Of a stretch of DNA of 64,000 bases, positions 17,660 through 26,484 are shown piece by piece. Origin of the DNA: Algoriphagus yeomjeoni (GTDB lineage: Bacteria; Bacteroidota; Bacteroidia; Cytophagales; Cyclobacteriaceae); contig NZ_QLLK01000001.1 in NCBI RefSeq assembly GCF_003259505.1, forward strand, positions 186,001 to 250,000, read 5' to 3'. Numbering within the stretch: the first letter of the stretch is position 1; the number at the start of each line of letters is the position of its first letter. The notes under the pieces are model-generated. The model saw only the letters and a list, made by a program, of their open reading frames with translations. It did no database searches and was not told where the DNA came from. A program made the position numbers and the translations under genes.

Positions 17660-18548
17660 TTTCCCATTTGTCTAAGGCTTGAATTGCTTTTTCTCTCCCA
17701 ATTTCTATCAGTTCTTCCGCTCTATGAAACTCTAAAGTTCCAGCCTGATTTCGGGCTATTTGAATGGAAATATCAACCTTCTGTTTTTCAATCAACAAGG
17801 CAGAGAATCGATCTTGTAGCAAATCAAAGGAGCGTGTCATTAGGCTAATAGAGCTGAGCGACGTTTTCTTTTCTTCTTTGACCTGCTCGGGAAAATACTG
17901 ACGCATTTTAATGCGATAATCAGCTACCCAAGCTGGCATGGAAATAAAGCTTTTGCCAGTTGCATCTTTTTTAGGTGGAATAACTAATTCAGAATCACCG
18001 GCATTTAATCCCACTACCACGATCATATTTTCCTCTGACTGCTTCAAAAGTGACAGTGGAACAGGGTTTAGCACTCCGCCATCAATTAATTCCTGACGAT
18101 GAAGTCGTGCTGGCTGAAAAACGGTAGGAATGCTTCCGGAAGCACGAATAGCAGCATATAGACTGCCCTCGCTAAAAACCACTTCCTTCCCACTGATGTA
18201 ATCTACCGCATTGCAGTAAAATGGTATCTCAAAATCTTCTATTTGGCAGTCTTTGATCACTTTTTTCAGAGCATTATATACTTTTTCACCCTTGATAAAT
18301 CCCCTGCTTGAAAAGGTAAAATCCATCAAAGAAAATACGTCCAGCCGATCCAAATGGCAAATCCAATCTTTGAATTCGGGCATTTTCCCAGCGGCATACA
18401 TCCCGCCAACGAGCGCCCCGGCTGAGCAACCAGCAATCTCAGCTATGCGATACCCCCGTTTTTCCAGCTCTTCGATCACGCCCACATGCGCTAATCCCCG
18501 CGCTCCACCGCTGCTCAAAACCAATGATACAGATTTACTTTTCTTCAT
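17646..18548 (-). CDS. Patatin-like phospholipase
   Basis: A 300-residue cytoplasmic serine hydrolase of the bacterial patatin (RssA-like) group. The oxyanion-hole sequence SSGGARGLAHVGVIEELE is at 12-29. The nucleophile elbow GCSAGALVGGMYAAGK follows, giving Ser within G-x-S-x-G. The dyad Asp is in ELIDGGVLNPVPL. It is expected to hydrolyse acyl chains from lipids. There is no signal or barrel domain. It is first gene of the patatin-methyltransferase-TRIC unit, divergent from the VOC gene at 18609. Confidence 0.9.
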   Translation of the reverse strand: MKKSKSVSLVLSSGGARGLAHVGVIEELEKRGYRIAEIAGCSAGALVGGMYAAGKMPEFKDWICHLDRLDVFSLMDFTFSSRGFIKGEKVYNALKKVIKDCQIEDFEIPFYCNAVDYISGKEVVFSEGSLYAAIRASGSIPTVFQPARLHRQELIDGGVLNPVPLSLLKQSEENMIVVVGLNAGDSELVIPPKKDATGKSFISMPAWVADYRIKMRQYFPEQVKEEKKTSLSSISLMTRSFDLLQDRFSALLIEKQKVDISIQIARNQAGTLEFHRAEELIEIGREKAIQALDKWENEYL

Positions 18549-18608
18549 ATTATTTAGGGAATAAACAACTAAATTGACGCCATAAAACCCTCAACGAAAG
18601 TACGCATT

Positions 18609-19031
18609 ATGAGCCAATTTAAACCCTTCCACCTCGCTTTCCCGATTAGGGACATCGCAGAGACACGTGAATTCTACGGAGATCTTCTTGGCTGTGAGAT
18701 CGGTAGAAGCACTGACAAATGGATAGATTTCAACTTCTTCGGCCATCAGTTATCCGCCCATATTAAGCCTGAAGAATTGGCTAAAGCGAATACAAATGCA
18801 GTCGATGGCAAAAATGTCCCTGTTCGGCATTTCGGAGCTATTCTGCCTTGGCAAGAATGGCACGAATTGGCTGATAAATTAAAGGCGCATGGAATTGAAT
18901 TTGTGATCGAACCCTACATTCGATTCAAAGGGGAAGTTGGCGAGCAGGCGACGATGTTCTTTCTAGATCCTTGCGGAAATGCGCTGGAATTCAAATCCTT
19001 TCAGGATGAAACTCAGATTTTCGCCAAATAA
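18609..19031 (+). CDS. VOC (glyoxalase/bleomycin resistance) superfamily protein
   Basis: A 140-residue protein with two beta-alpha-beta-beta-beta modules. The start [23 protein letters not shown] and the end [16 protein letters not shown] are VOC hallmarks. Metal-binding positions probably include the His at FHLAF and the Glu in LEFKSF. Family members are metal-dependent dioxygenases, glyoxalases or binding proteins; the reaction cannot be told here. It is followed at 9 nt by an AOS-type PLP enzyme, likely one operon. Confidence 0.82.
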   Translation: MSQFKPFHLAFPIRDIAETREFYGDLLGCEIGRSTDKWIDFNFFGHQLSAHIKPEELAKANTNAVDGKNVPVRHFGAILPWQEWHELADKLKAHGIEFVIEPYIRFKGEVGEQATMFFLDPCGNALEFKSFQDETQIFAK

Positions 19032-19040
19032 GCATACACA

Positions 19041-20099
19041 TTGAAAAATCACTACCTAGATACCGGAATTGGAAGAATGGTAGAAATAGAGGGCAGAGAG
19101 CATCTTTATTTCAGCGGAACCTCCTATCTGGGAATGGTTCAAAACAATGATTTCCTGGATATTTTGGCTGATCGACTGTTTGATTTTGGCTCCAATCACG
19201 GACAAAGCCGAATCAACAATATTCGACTACTGATTTTCGACGAGTTTGAAGAGGCCTTTGCAGCATCAGCTGGCGCTCCTGCCGCGGCGGTTTTTAGCTC
19301 GGGGTATCTGGCAGGTATCGCCGCATGGAAATCCTGTCATAAAAATGCTGATGTAATCTGGATCGCTCCTGATGCCCACTCAGCGATAGTACCAGATGAT
19401 TTATCCCCCTCTACTCAATTAAATTTTACACAATGGAAAAACTCCTGCTTAGAACAGTCAGAAGAACTTTCTCCTCGTAAAATCCTTTTGATTGGAAATG
19501 CCTTAGATCCTTTTCTCTGTGAGATCCACGACTATAATTGGGTGAAATCCATTGCTAAAAAACATGAAGTCACCTTGCTGATAGACGATAGTCATGCCTT
19601 TGGCACCATAGGAAAAAGTATCTATGGTACCTACGAAAACTGGGATGACCCGAATATCAACCTTCTGGTGACTGGCTCACTTGGAAAAGGGCTGGGTCTT
19701 CCCGCAGGAATAATTTTAGGAAATGAAATTCACATAGACTCCATCAAGTCAACTCCGCTATTCGGAGGTGCATCTCCAGGGTCACCAGCGCATCTGAGCG
19801 CTTTTTTGGATATGGAGCATATTTATTTGGAGGCGAAAAGCTGGCTGGAAGACGCCTGTGGAATATTCGCTCAAGAGACGGCAGAAGTATCGCAAATCAG
19901 TGGCAGTAGAGTATTTCCAGCATTTCCTTATGCAGATTCATCTTGGGTCAAAGAGTTTGAAAAAGCAGGTATTATCACCTCGTCCTTTCCTTACCCTACA
20001 GCGGAAAGTCCATCTGTGAACAGAATCGTGATTTCCGCCTTTCATGAATTAGGGGATATCATGTATCTAAATCAAATTATTCAAGGTTTGGTGAGGTAA
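19041..20099 (+). CDS. PLP-dependent aminotransferase-fold enzyme, alpha-oxoamine-synthase-like
   Basis: A 352-residue fold-type I PLP enzyme resembling 8-amino-7-oxononanoate synthase and 2-amino-3-ketobutyrate CoA ligase. LLIDDSHAFGTIGKS holds the PLP-pyridine Asp and His, and VTGSLGKGLGLPAG holds the Schiff-base Lys. FSSGYLAGIAAWKSC is the expected N-terminal PLP-phosphate region. The chosen TTG start at 19041 is 9 nt after the VOC stop; the next ATG at 19077 would shorten the N-terminus by 12 residues. No other biotin gene is nearby, so the exact substrate is open. Confidence 0.78.
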   Translation: MKNHYLDTGIGRMVEIEGREHLYFSGTSYLGMVQNNDFLDILADRLFDFGSNHGQSRINNIRLLIFDEFEEAFAASAGAPAAAVFSSGYLAGIAAWKSCHKNADVIWIAPDAHSAIVPDDLSPSTQLNFTQWKNSCLEQSEELSPRKILLIGNALDPFLCEIHDYNWVKSIAKKHEVTLLIDDSHAFGTIGKSIYGTYENWDDPNINLLVTGSLGKGLGLPAGIILGNEIHIDSIKSTPLFGGASPGSPAHLSAFLDMEHIYLEAKSWLEDACGIFAQETAEVSQISGSRVFPAFPYADSSWVKEFEKAGIITSSFPYPTAESPSVNRIVISAFHELGDIMYLNQIIQGLVR

Positions 20100-20151
20100 G
20101 TGATAGAAGTGCGATTTTTCTTCCCTATTTAAATCGATAAATTTAAGAACC

Positions 20152-20421
20152 ATGGTTCCCTCAAAGGCAAAAGAAAGATTCGAAAAGCATTTTACTCCGT
20201 ACCTGAAGTATTGGTATAGACTCATCCTTCCGAGTGCGGTCTTCTTCGCCTTGACAACTCATTTCACGATTAACCGAGAAATCTCCTGGGAATTTATTAG
20301 CGACAGGAGCTTCTATTCTACCTTCATTTGGTACCTTATTCTCACTACAATTTCCAACTATTACGTCTTTTATCGGCCTAACTTGAGATATCATCAGAGC
20401 GCAGGTAAAAATTCAAATTAA
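20152..20421 (+). CDS. Small membrane protein, tandem paralogue 1
   Basis: Unknown function. An 89-residue protein with two membrane segments (about 22-42 and 58-75), in the layout FTPYLKYWYRLILPSAVFFA, a short extracytoplasmic loop with ISWEF, then a second helix and a basic tail. Its stop codon TAA abuts the ATG of the next gene with no gap. It shares the aromatic-W-x-x-x-LP-(A/S) motif and overall length with the next two genes and is the most diverged of the three. Confidence 0.7.
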   Translation: MVPSKAKERFEKHFTPYLKYWYRLILPSAVFFALTTHFTINREISWEFISDRSFYSTFIWYLILTTISNYYVFYRPNLRYHQSAGKNSN

Positions 20422-20658
20422 ATGAAAAAACCACCTTTCCTATATCGTTCCTTTTTCAATTTCTGGCTGGTTTATATCCTTCCTGCCAGCATTCTCACGA
20501 TTATCCTCACACAGCTTTTCAAGGGTTCCATCAGCTGGAATTTCTTCAAGCTTCCATCTACCTATGTCAAAATGCTGATATTTCAGGTGATTTTTGGGTT
20601 GTGGATGTACTACAGAGATTATAAGCCAAAATCGAAGCAATTTAAAGATGGCGTATGA
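20422..20658 (+). CDS. Small membrane protein, tandem paralogue 2
   Basis: A 78-residue two-helix membrane protein of unknown function. PFLYRSFFNFWLVYILPASI is nearly repeated in the following gene (PFLYRSFFNFWMVVVLPATI). The ISWNFFKLP loop matches ISWEF in copy 1. The start codon immediately follows the preceding stop, so translation is probably coupled. The C-terminus is basic (YRDYKPKSKQFKDGV), predicting a cytoplasmic tail. Confidence 0.72.
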   Translation: MKKPPFLYRSFFNFWLVYILPASILTIILTQLFKGSISWNFFKLPSTYVKMLIFQVIFGLWMYYRDYKPKSKQFKDGV

Positions 20659-20679
20659 TCAGCAAATCAATGCGGGAAA

Positions 20680-20946
20680 ATGAAAAACAGTAAGACAAAT
20701 AATCCTTCTACTAATCAGAAAACCCCTTTTCTGTATCGCTCCTTTTTCAACTTCTGGATGGTAGTAGTTTTGCCTGCCACAATCATAGCTCTGATTATTT
20801 CCAAGCTCTATTATAACAATACCATCAATCTAGAACCTCTAAGAGAACCAAACACCTGGTTTTACTTTATAATTCTGCAAGTTTTTGTCTCGTTTTTCAC
20901 TTACCTGTGGGTGTATAGGTTGAAGGCAAAAAAGTACCGAAAGTAG
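20680..20946 (+). CDS. Small membrane protein, tandem paralogue 3
   Basis: An 88-residue two-helix membrane protein of unknown function, with a polar N-terminal extension (KNSKTNNPSTNQK) before the block shared with copy 2. Similarity to copy 2 is visible at DNA level too (TATCGYTCCTTTTTCAA), which suggests a fairly recent duplication. The basic tail RLKAKKYRK should be cytoplasmic. It is separated by 21 nt from copy 2. Confidence 0.72.
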   Translation: MKNSKTNNPSTNQKTPFLYRSFFNFWMVVVLPATIIALIISKLYYNNTINLEPLREPNTWFYFIILQVFVSFFTYLWVYRLKAKKYRK

Positions 20947-21030
20947 GCTTTTGTTAAATCTCCCAAAGATTAATTCCTCATTTGGAGACAACTAGGCATA
21001 ACGATGTAATTTTAAGCAAATTCAGACTTA

Positions 21031-22425
21031 ATGAAAACCTCCATTTTAGCTTTTCTAATTCTCTTCTCCGCATTTTCCTGCCAGTTCCCGCATTCAGAAG
21101 AAGTCTCGCTTTTTGAAAGCTTGGAAAAATTGCCTTCCGTTGCTGTAACTGATCTCGCCGACTTTTCCTTAGGAAACGAGCATATCCTAATCAGCGGAAA
21201 TCGGCAGGCAATCACCTTGGAAAGCATACAATTGTTGAGTGCCTTCAATGCGGCTATTAAAACGGAGACTGAGACAATTTGTCTGGAAAATCCAACTTCA
21301 ATTACCAAATATCCTTTTGCTGCAAAGCTATTTTATCCACTCGAAAATCAAGGTTTGGAAGTAAGTCAGCTACAAATTATCAGTAAAGATAAGCTAGGAA
21401 TCTCGCTACTTTACTCCATCAGGAATGTGGATAACTCTGCGAAAAGCGTTAAGTTTCAGTTTCAAGCGAATACCGGCCTCCAACCTAGTGTATTGAAGGA
21501 CAGTACTTTTGGCGTCAACGCAGCAGACCAGATAATTTTTGATGAGTTGACTGGAATTTTCACCGCAAAGGATGAGGCAAACGATTGGTACGCAGTCTGG
21601 GGAAGCTCTCAGGATTTTGTAGTGAGTCCGATTAATTCAGATTGCACACCAGAAATCTCCGTATTGGGGGCCAGCGCTGGATTAGAAATTTCTTTGGAAA
21701 TGGCAGGAAATGAAGAGCGAGTGATTCCTATTTTCATCGCCGGTTCTGACCAAGGAGAATTCACGGCCATTGAAACGTTGATTGATCTTCGGACTGATGT
21801 CCACACAGATTGGGACCAGAACTTTGCTTTGATAGATTCTCTGCAATCCACTTCCAAAATCACCATTCCTGATCAAGAAATACAGGAAGCTTATGAATGG
21901 AGCAAGTACAAAACGGGGTTAATGGAATTTGCAAAAGGATTAAAACGAGTTGATGGGGGATTAGACGACTCAGATGAGCTATTTAAATTTATTCAATTAG
22001 TAAGTAAGGATTTCGTTGAAAAGGTAGATCAGGAAATTTTCTTAACAAGAGGACCGAGACACTTAGCGCCAGGGCACGTTATGATACAGCCTTTACTTTT
22101 TATTACTCATTTAGGAATACTGCCTGACCGAGAGAACCGTGTGACCTACATCCGTCCAAATTTGCCAGCAGGTTGGGAGAAGGCTTCAATAGAGAACCTA
22201 TGGATTGATGATAATCAAATCAGCATTTACATCAATTCTACGGATAACCAAATGACCGTAGAAGTCACCCAAACTCAGAAGAAAGCTGGTATTTCCATCG
22301 AGATTCCAGATAAATACACCAAAGTAAAAGTGCTAGGCAAGGAAGTCAGTAACGACACCAAAGACGGTTTCCGCAGAATATTGATGACTGGCGATCACGC
22401 CAAGATTGAAGCTAGAAAGGATTAG
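21031..22425 (+). CDS. Lipoprotein resembling the ends of a family 63/15-like glycoside hydrolase
   Basis: A 464-residue lipoprotein (LIPO signal MKTSILAFLILFSAFSC). The first 280 residues look like the beta-sandwich N-domain of amylo-1,6-glucosidase / GH63-type proteins (ISLLYSIRNVDNSAKSVKFQ). This is followed by EIQEAYEWSKYKTGLMEF, which resembles the entry into an (alpha/alpha)6 barrel. Only a short helical stretch follows before a C-terminal domain (RPNLPAGWEKASIENLWI) typical of the end of such enzymes. The catalytic barrel seems to be missing, so it may be an internally deleted, non-catalytic remnant or a binding protein. The tail overlaps the convergent DUF5916 gene by 4 nt. Confidence 0.55.
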   Translation: MKTSILAFLILFSAFSCQFPHSEEVSLFESLEKLPSVAVTDLADFSLGNEHILISGNRQAITLESIQLLSAFNAAIKTETETICLENPTSITKYPFAAKLFYPLENQGLEVSQLQIISKDKLGISLLYSIRNVDNSAKSVKFQFQANTGLQPSVLKDSTFGVNAADQIIFDELTGIFTAKDEANDWYAVWGSSQDFVVSPINSDCTPEISVLGASAGLEISLEMAGNEERVIPIFIAGSDQGEFTAIETLIDLRTDVHTDWDQNFALIDSLQSTSKITIPDQEIQEAYEWSKYKTGLMEFAKGLKRVDGGLDDSDELFKFIQLVSKDFVEKVDQEIFLTRGPRHLAPGHVMIQPLLFITHLGILPDRENRVTYIRPNLPAGWEKASIENLWIDDNQISIYINSTDNQMTVEVTQTQKKAGISIEIPDKYTKVKVLGKEVSNDTKDGFRRILMTGDHAKIEARKD

Positions 22426-24629
22426 AGATTTAGCCAATAATTCAATTTAAACACCAAGGAGCGCTGTTTGGGAAGTAAACTCTCCGGGAAATAATTATCC
22501 GTATATACCAAGAAGAAATCTGAAACTGGAGCAAATCTCCACTGCAATCGGGTGTTTATATTCAGGTTATCGATCTGGTTATTGTACTGAATAAACGTTG
22601 TCCAAAATAGACTTTTAGTAAATGTCAAATCGATTCGTGGTCCAACTAACACCAGATCAGCATCGTTTTGAGGTGCTGGAAGTCTAATTCGTGCATAGTT
22701 GAAATTCATGGAGATATTCGCTTTGTAGCCAATTCGCACTGCCATTTCACTTTCTAGTTTTTGGTAGTTACCTGTGTAGTATTGACCACCTTCAGCTGTC
22801 AGCGTAACATTGAAAATATTCCTGGGGTTGCTTTTATACTCTAGCTGTAAGGTTTTGGTAGTATAATCGGTACCGGCTAATAATTTCTCTCCTCCAGTTC
22901 TAGTTGGATCAAAATCCTGAAATAAATACACATATCGGTTTTTTTGGGTTAGTGTGACTTCGGAAAAAGAGTTAAACTGAACCTTATAGCTCAGGTTAAT
23001 ATCTCTGTCAGTTGTGCCTATCGTCTCATTCCAATAGCCCTCAAATTCGACTTTGGGCCCATGTCTATTAATCAACCGAGATTGAGGATAAAATAGGTAG
23101 GAAACATCTGGGTTGAATCGCTTGAAATTTGACCTTGGTAAGTAACCAACTTCGGGATTGAAATCCTTTCCAATATCCTGAAAACTCGCACTCCAAGCCC
23201 AATGAATATCACTAAAAAGCATGTAGGCATTGAGTGAATAAGGTTTTTCAGTATCTCTAGATTCAAACGTCCTATGATAAAATGCCTTACCTGTCCACTT
23301 CCCATTCGCTGAATTGAGGTTGTAATCCAGACCCAAGAGTCTGTTGTAATCCGTGGGATCAAATAGAGATTGATATTCATCTTGCGCTAGTGATTCCTTG
23401 TCCACGTAAATCAAGCCTACATTCGATCTGGCAAAAACCTTCTTTTGAATCGCTAATACAGAAAAATTCTTCCCGGTAATCCCAGCTTCCTCCTCAGTTG
23501 CTGTCTGCATATTCATGGCACCTATCCTCCAGTTTTCATTGATTTTGCCACTCAGTCTTGCGCCGTAGATTATCTTGCTTTGCACATTTTGTCCTGTAGA
23601 CGAATCTATATCCACCCCAATTCTTCTGGAGAAAAAAGGTCTGGAACGCATTTGTCCGAAGCTATCAAAGAGGTCAGCATTTTCCAGAAAAAACTGCCTG
23701 CGCTCTGGAAAGAAGATCTCAAATCGATCCAGGTTGGTCACCTGCTGATCTACCTCTACCTGAGAAAAATCCGGATTAAACGTTAAATCCAGATTCATCG
23801 CTGGTCCAAGGCCAATTTTTGCATCCCCACCGACTGCAGGTTTAAATTTTTCGCTGGTATTTTCCAGGTAATTTTTTGAAGTTTTGCCTGCCACATAAGG
23901 GATCAATGAAATGTTGGCTGATGTCTTCCTAAGGGGCTCCTCAAAAATCAACTTCCTGTTGAATGCTGTAGATATTATTGAAAAGTTTCTTGGAATAGGA
24001 GACCAAGTACTTCTTTCTCCTACATGGCTATCAATTCGATAAAAATTAACATTCCAGTTTTGAGCACCATCTTTAAATCGTAGTGTGGATAAAGGAATAA
24101 TCACTTCTACCTGCCAGCGATCCTCAAATATCTTTGCCTCCGTATACCATTTGTTGTCCCAGGCTAAGCTCAAATCTTCAGATTTGGAGCCTCCATTTGA
24201 TAGTAATCCTTCTCGTTGAACTCCATAAGGGTTTACCCCAAATTGGAAGGCATTCGTTTTGTCGTTGAAAGTGTCAAAAACAAATGTGATCCCGTCGTTC
24301 TGTTGTCCTCTATAATCGCGACGCAATGAAGTTGAAACATATTCCCTTGGTTCGTTATTCTCCATTATCGCTGCCAAGTAAAGGTTATTCTCATCAAAGG
24401 CAATCTTGACACGGGTTCTAACCAACGCCAGAGAAGTATCCGAGGGAAAATATTGCATAAAATCCGTACTCCAGCCATGATCACCCCAGATTTCTTCAGC
24501 TAAGATGCCATCAAGGACGATAGGCTCAGTTAGCTTAAAAGCAAAGGCGTTTGATTGTTCAAACTTTTGGGCGCAAAGATTGTATTGGACAAGGGTGAAA
24601 ATTACAAGAAGAGGTAATAATTTTGTCAT
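22422..24629 (-). CDS. DUF5916 protein: CBM9-like domain plus outer-membrane beta-barrel
   Basis: A 735-residue exported protein with a signal peptide ending near QYNLCAQ, an N-terminal carbohydrate-binding-family-9-like domain (about 30-230; PIVLDGILAEEIWGD, KIAFDENNLYLAAIMEN) and a long DUF5916 region with barrel-like alternating strands (SQVEVDQQVTNLDRFEIFFP, ERRQFFLENADLFD). The last strand LVFKLNYWLNL is consistent with an outer-membrane barrel. The function of the family is unknown. It is a single gene, tail to tail with the lipoprotein gene. Confidence 0.85.
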   Translation of the reverse strand: MTKLLPLLVIFTLVQYNLCAQKFEQSNAFAFKLTEPIVLDGILAEEIWGDHGWSTDFMQYFPSDTSLALVRTRVKIAFDENNLYLAAIMENNEPREYVSTSLRRDYRGQQNDGITFVFDTFNDKTNAFQFGVNPYGVQREGLLSNGGSKSEDLSLAWDNKWYTEAKIFEDRWQVEVIIPLSTLRFKDGAQNWNVNFYRIDSHVGERSTWSPIPRNFSIISTAFNRKLIFEEPLRKTSANISLIPYVAGKTSKNYLENTSEKFKPAVGGDAKIGLGPAMNLDLTFNPDFSQVEVDQQVTNLDRFEIFFPERRQFFLENADLFDSFGQMRSRPFFSRRIGVDIDSSTGQNVQSKIIYGARLSGKINENWRIGAMNMQTATEEEAGITGKNFSVLAIQKKVFARSNVGLIYVDKESLAQDEYQSLFDPTDYNRLLGLDYNLNSANGKWTGKAFYHRTFESRDTEKPYSLNAYMLFSDIHWAWSASFQDIGKDFNPEVGYLPRSNFKRFNPDVSYLFYPQSRLINRHGPKVEFEGYWNETIGTTDRDINLSYKVQFNSFSEVTLTQKNRYVYLFQDFDPTRTGGEKLLAGTDYTTKTLQLEYKSNPRNIFNVTLTAEGGQYYTGNYQKLESEMAVRIGYKANISMNFNYARIRLPAPQNDADLVLVGPRIDLTFTKSLFWTTFIQYNNQIDNLNINTRLQWRFAPVSDFFLVYTDNYFPESLLPKQRSLVFKLNYWLNL

Positions 24630-24722
24630 CAGCGATTATTCGAAACAAAAATATGCGCTGGCGTGATTTTTAAATCTTTTATTATATCAATGGTGGTAAT
24701 CAGGTCTATTCGAAAAATTTGG

Positions 24723-25154
24723 CTAAATACTTTCCCCAAAAGCCGTAAGTATCAAGCTTCTACTCCCTCCGTTTCTCCGAAATTCACAGAGATAAATTCC
24801 CTGCCAAATTCCTAGGTTGAGTTTTCCACCAGAAATGGGTATTTGTAAGCTTGTGTCAAAAAAACTGGCTTTAATGTGCGCAGGCATATCATCCGGGCCT
24901 TCGTATGTGTGGATAAACCGTGGATAAGATTCTGGAATTAAATCATTTACGAAAGTTTGAAAGTCTTTTCTGACTGTGGGGTCAGCATTTTCATTGATTG
25001 TCAAGGCTGCTGAAGTATGCTGGATAAACACCTGCAAAAACCCAGTTTTAATCCGGGAAATTTCTGGAATCGCATCTTCTATTTTATCAGTAATCAAATG
25101 ATAGCCTGATGGAAAAGCCGGCAAACGAAGTTGGTGCTGGAAAAACTGAGTCAT
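24723..25154 (-). CDS. YjbQ/UPF0047 family protein (secondary thiamine-phosphate synthase)
   Basis: A 143-residue protein. The core HTSAALTINENADP with following His-rich segments (DDMPAHIKASFF, GIWQGIYLCEFR) is diagnostic for YjbQ/UPF0047. Family members have a weak thiamine-phosphate synthase activity; the physiological role is unsettled. I start the gene at the ATG at 25154 (MTQFFQHQL). A longer ORF to 25187 exists, but its extra 11 codons run through the terminator hairpin of the upstream gene (25169-25210). A riboswitch-controlled thiamine receptor lies 1.3 kb away, though on the other strand. Confidence 0.85.
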   Translation of the reverse strand: MTQFFQHQLRLPAFPSGYHLITDKIEDAIPEISRIKTGFLQVFIQHTSAALTINENADPTVRKDFQTFVNDLIPESYPRFIHTYEGPDDMPAHIKASFFDTSLQIPISGGKLNLGIWQGIYLCEFRRNGGSRSLILTAFGESI

Positions 25155-25168
25155 TTCTAAAAGTAAGA

Positions 25169-25210
25169 AAAGCACCAGTGTACTCAAAAAAATGAGTAAC
25201 CTGGTGCTTT
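25169..25210 (-). terminator. Rho-independent terminator of the FAH-family gene
   Basis: A long hairpin: AAAGCACCAG pairs with CTGGTGCTTT (10 bp), and above it TACTCA pairs with TGAGTA around an A-rich loop. On the minus strand it ends in TTTTCTTAC. It lies 37 nt past the stop of the gene ending at 25247 and upstream of the yjbQ start. Confidence 0.88.
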
Positions 25211-25246
25211 GTCCATATGTTTGAAAATGCTTTTGAAATTCAAATT

Positions 25247-26092
25247 CTAGATCTTTTCAATGAAATTTTCCAGCACTCCAACCTCATCAATTCCAATTCT
25301 GACTTTGTCTCCCACTTCTAACGTGAAATCGTCCGGCACGATTCCCGTGCCCGTCATCAAAAAGCACCCAATCGGAAAAGTATTTCCTCGGAACAGCCAG
25401 CCTGCCAATTCTTTCGGCTTTCGCTTCAGCTGTGTCAGAGGCGTTTCTCCAACAAAAGCCAATACATCATCCCGGAATATTTCCAAGCGTATATTTGCCG
25501 TTTCTTCGATAGCCTTATCTGTGATGAAAAGGCAAGGGCCAATCGCCGCACAGCCCGCATAAACCTTCGCCTGAGGCAAATAGAGCGGGTTTTCTCCCTC
25601 AATACTTCTACTGCTCATGTCATTGCCGCAGGTATATCCTTGGATTTTTCCCGACGGAGAAACTACCAAAGTCAATTCGGGTTCCGGCACATCCCAAGTA
25701 GAATCTTTACGGATATTTACGGCTGATCCCGGTGCTGAAACCCGACTGGCAGTAGCCTTGAAAAATAGCTCTGGTCGATCTGCGTTATAAACTTTGTCAT
25801 AAAAATCTGCTCCACCTGCATCTTGGGATTCTTCCATTCTGGCGGTCCGGCTACGGAAATATGTCACGCCTGCAGCCCAGATTTCCTGGTTTCCCATTGG
25901 GGCCAAAATCCCTTTTTCAAGTAGTGACTCAGCCTCCTCAGAAGATATTTTCGTCCAGGATTTGGATTTAGATAATAAGTGATCTTTTAGGTTTTCTTGG
26001 GCTAGCAAGACATCCCAGTCTAATTCAGGGCCCAAGAATACTTGGTTCTCCTGCTGCAAAAGTGTGCCTGAAGGCAGTTTGTATATTTTCAT
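25247..26092 (-). CDS. Fumarylacetoacetate hydrolase (FAH) family protein
   Basis: A 281-residue enzyme of the FAH fold. The metal-binding Glu pair is in WDVPEPELTLVVS, the Asp in YTCGNDMSSRSIEGENPLYL, and KVYAGCAAIGPCLF follows as expected. Members hydrolyse C-C bonds of diketo acids or dehydrate/decarboxylate sugar acids (for example 2,4-diketo-3-deoxy sugar acids). Sequence alone does not settle which. It is a single gene with a strong terminator, divergent from the riboswitch unit, with 356 nt between this start and the ATG at 26449. Confidence 0.87.
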   Translation of the reverse strand: MKIYKLPSGTLLQQENQVFLGPELDWDVLLAQENLKDHLLSKSKSWTKISSEEAESLLEKGILAPMGNQEIWAAGVTYFRSRTARMEESQDAGGADFYDKVYNADRPELFFKATASRVSAPGSAVNIRKDSTWDVPEPELTLVVSPSGKIQGYTCGNDMSSRSIEGENPLYLPQAKVYAGCAAIGPCLFITDKAIEETANIRLEIFRDDVLAFVGETPLTQLKRKPKELAGWLFRGNTFPIGCFLMTGTGIVPDDFTLEVGDKVRIGIDEVGVLENFIEKI

Positions 26093-26217
26093 AGGTCAAT
26101 AGGGTTTGGCTAGAAATTTAGGAAAAAGATTTGAGAGATGAATAAAAGATCAGTTATGAAAGTCCTGAAACAATCGCACTTATCGACTTTTGACAAATTA
26201 ATTTTCTAATCAGCAGA

Positions 26218-26248
26218 TTTGCTTAGCAATTTTTCACACTTACCTTTG
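26218..26248 (+). promoter_or_regulatory. Bacteroidota-type promoter of the thiamine receptor transcript
   Basis: TTTG at 26218-26221 and TACCTTTG at 26241-26248, separated by exactly 19 nt, match the -33 TTTG / -7 TAnnTTTG consensus. Transcription would start near 26255, just ahead of the TPP riboswitch. Confidence 0.8.
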
Positions 26249-26261
26249 CTTCTAGATCATA

Positions 26262-26333
26262 GGGGGTGCCTTAACAAAACGGGCTGAGATCATACCCATA
26301 CGACCTGATCCGGGTAATGCCGGCGAAGGGAAA
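26262..26333 (+). ncRNA. TPP (THI-element) riboswitch
   Basis: The conserved thi-box segments are present in order: GGGGTGCC (26263-26270), GGGCTGAGAT then ATACCC (26281-26297), ACCTGATCCGGGTAATGCC and GCGAAGGGAA. These form the pyrimidine- and pyrophosphate-sensing helices of the TPP aptamer. It lies between a consensus promoter and a TonB-dependent receptor gene. Downstream, GTAGCAA (26343-26349) can pair with TTGCTAC (26403-26409), and AAAATC (26355-26360) with GATTTT (26393-26398). This pairing is a candidate expression platform. High TPP is expected to reduce receptor synthesis. Confidence 0.95.
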
Positions 26334-26484
26334 TGAACAAGCGTAGCAACAAATAAAATCAAACCGATGAAGCGGTACCCTTCTGGATTTTCGATTTTGT
26401 CATTGCTACAGGGTAAACAAATACGGTAAGCTTCCCTAGAGCTTTCTCATGTTTCACTCAATCTTCCGAAAGGGAACATTACAC

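Noticed and set aside
25155-25187. N-terminal extension of the YjbQ gene (MSTLVLFLLLE)
   Set aside because: It runs through the terminator hairpin of the upstream gene (25169-25210), and the ATG at 25154 gives the normal family N-terminus.
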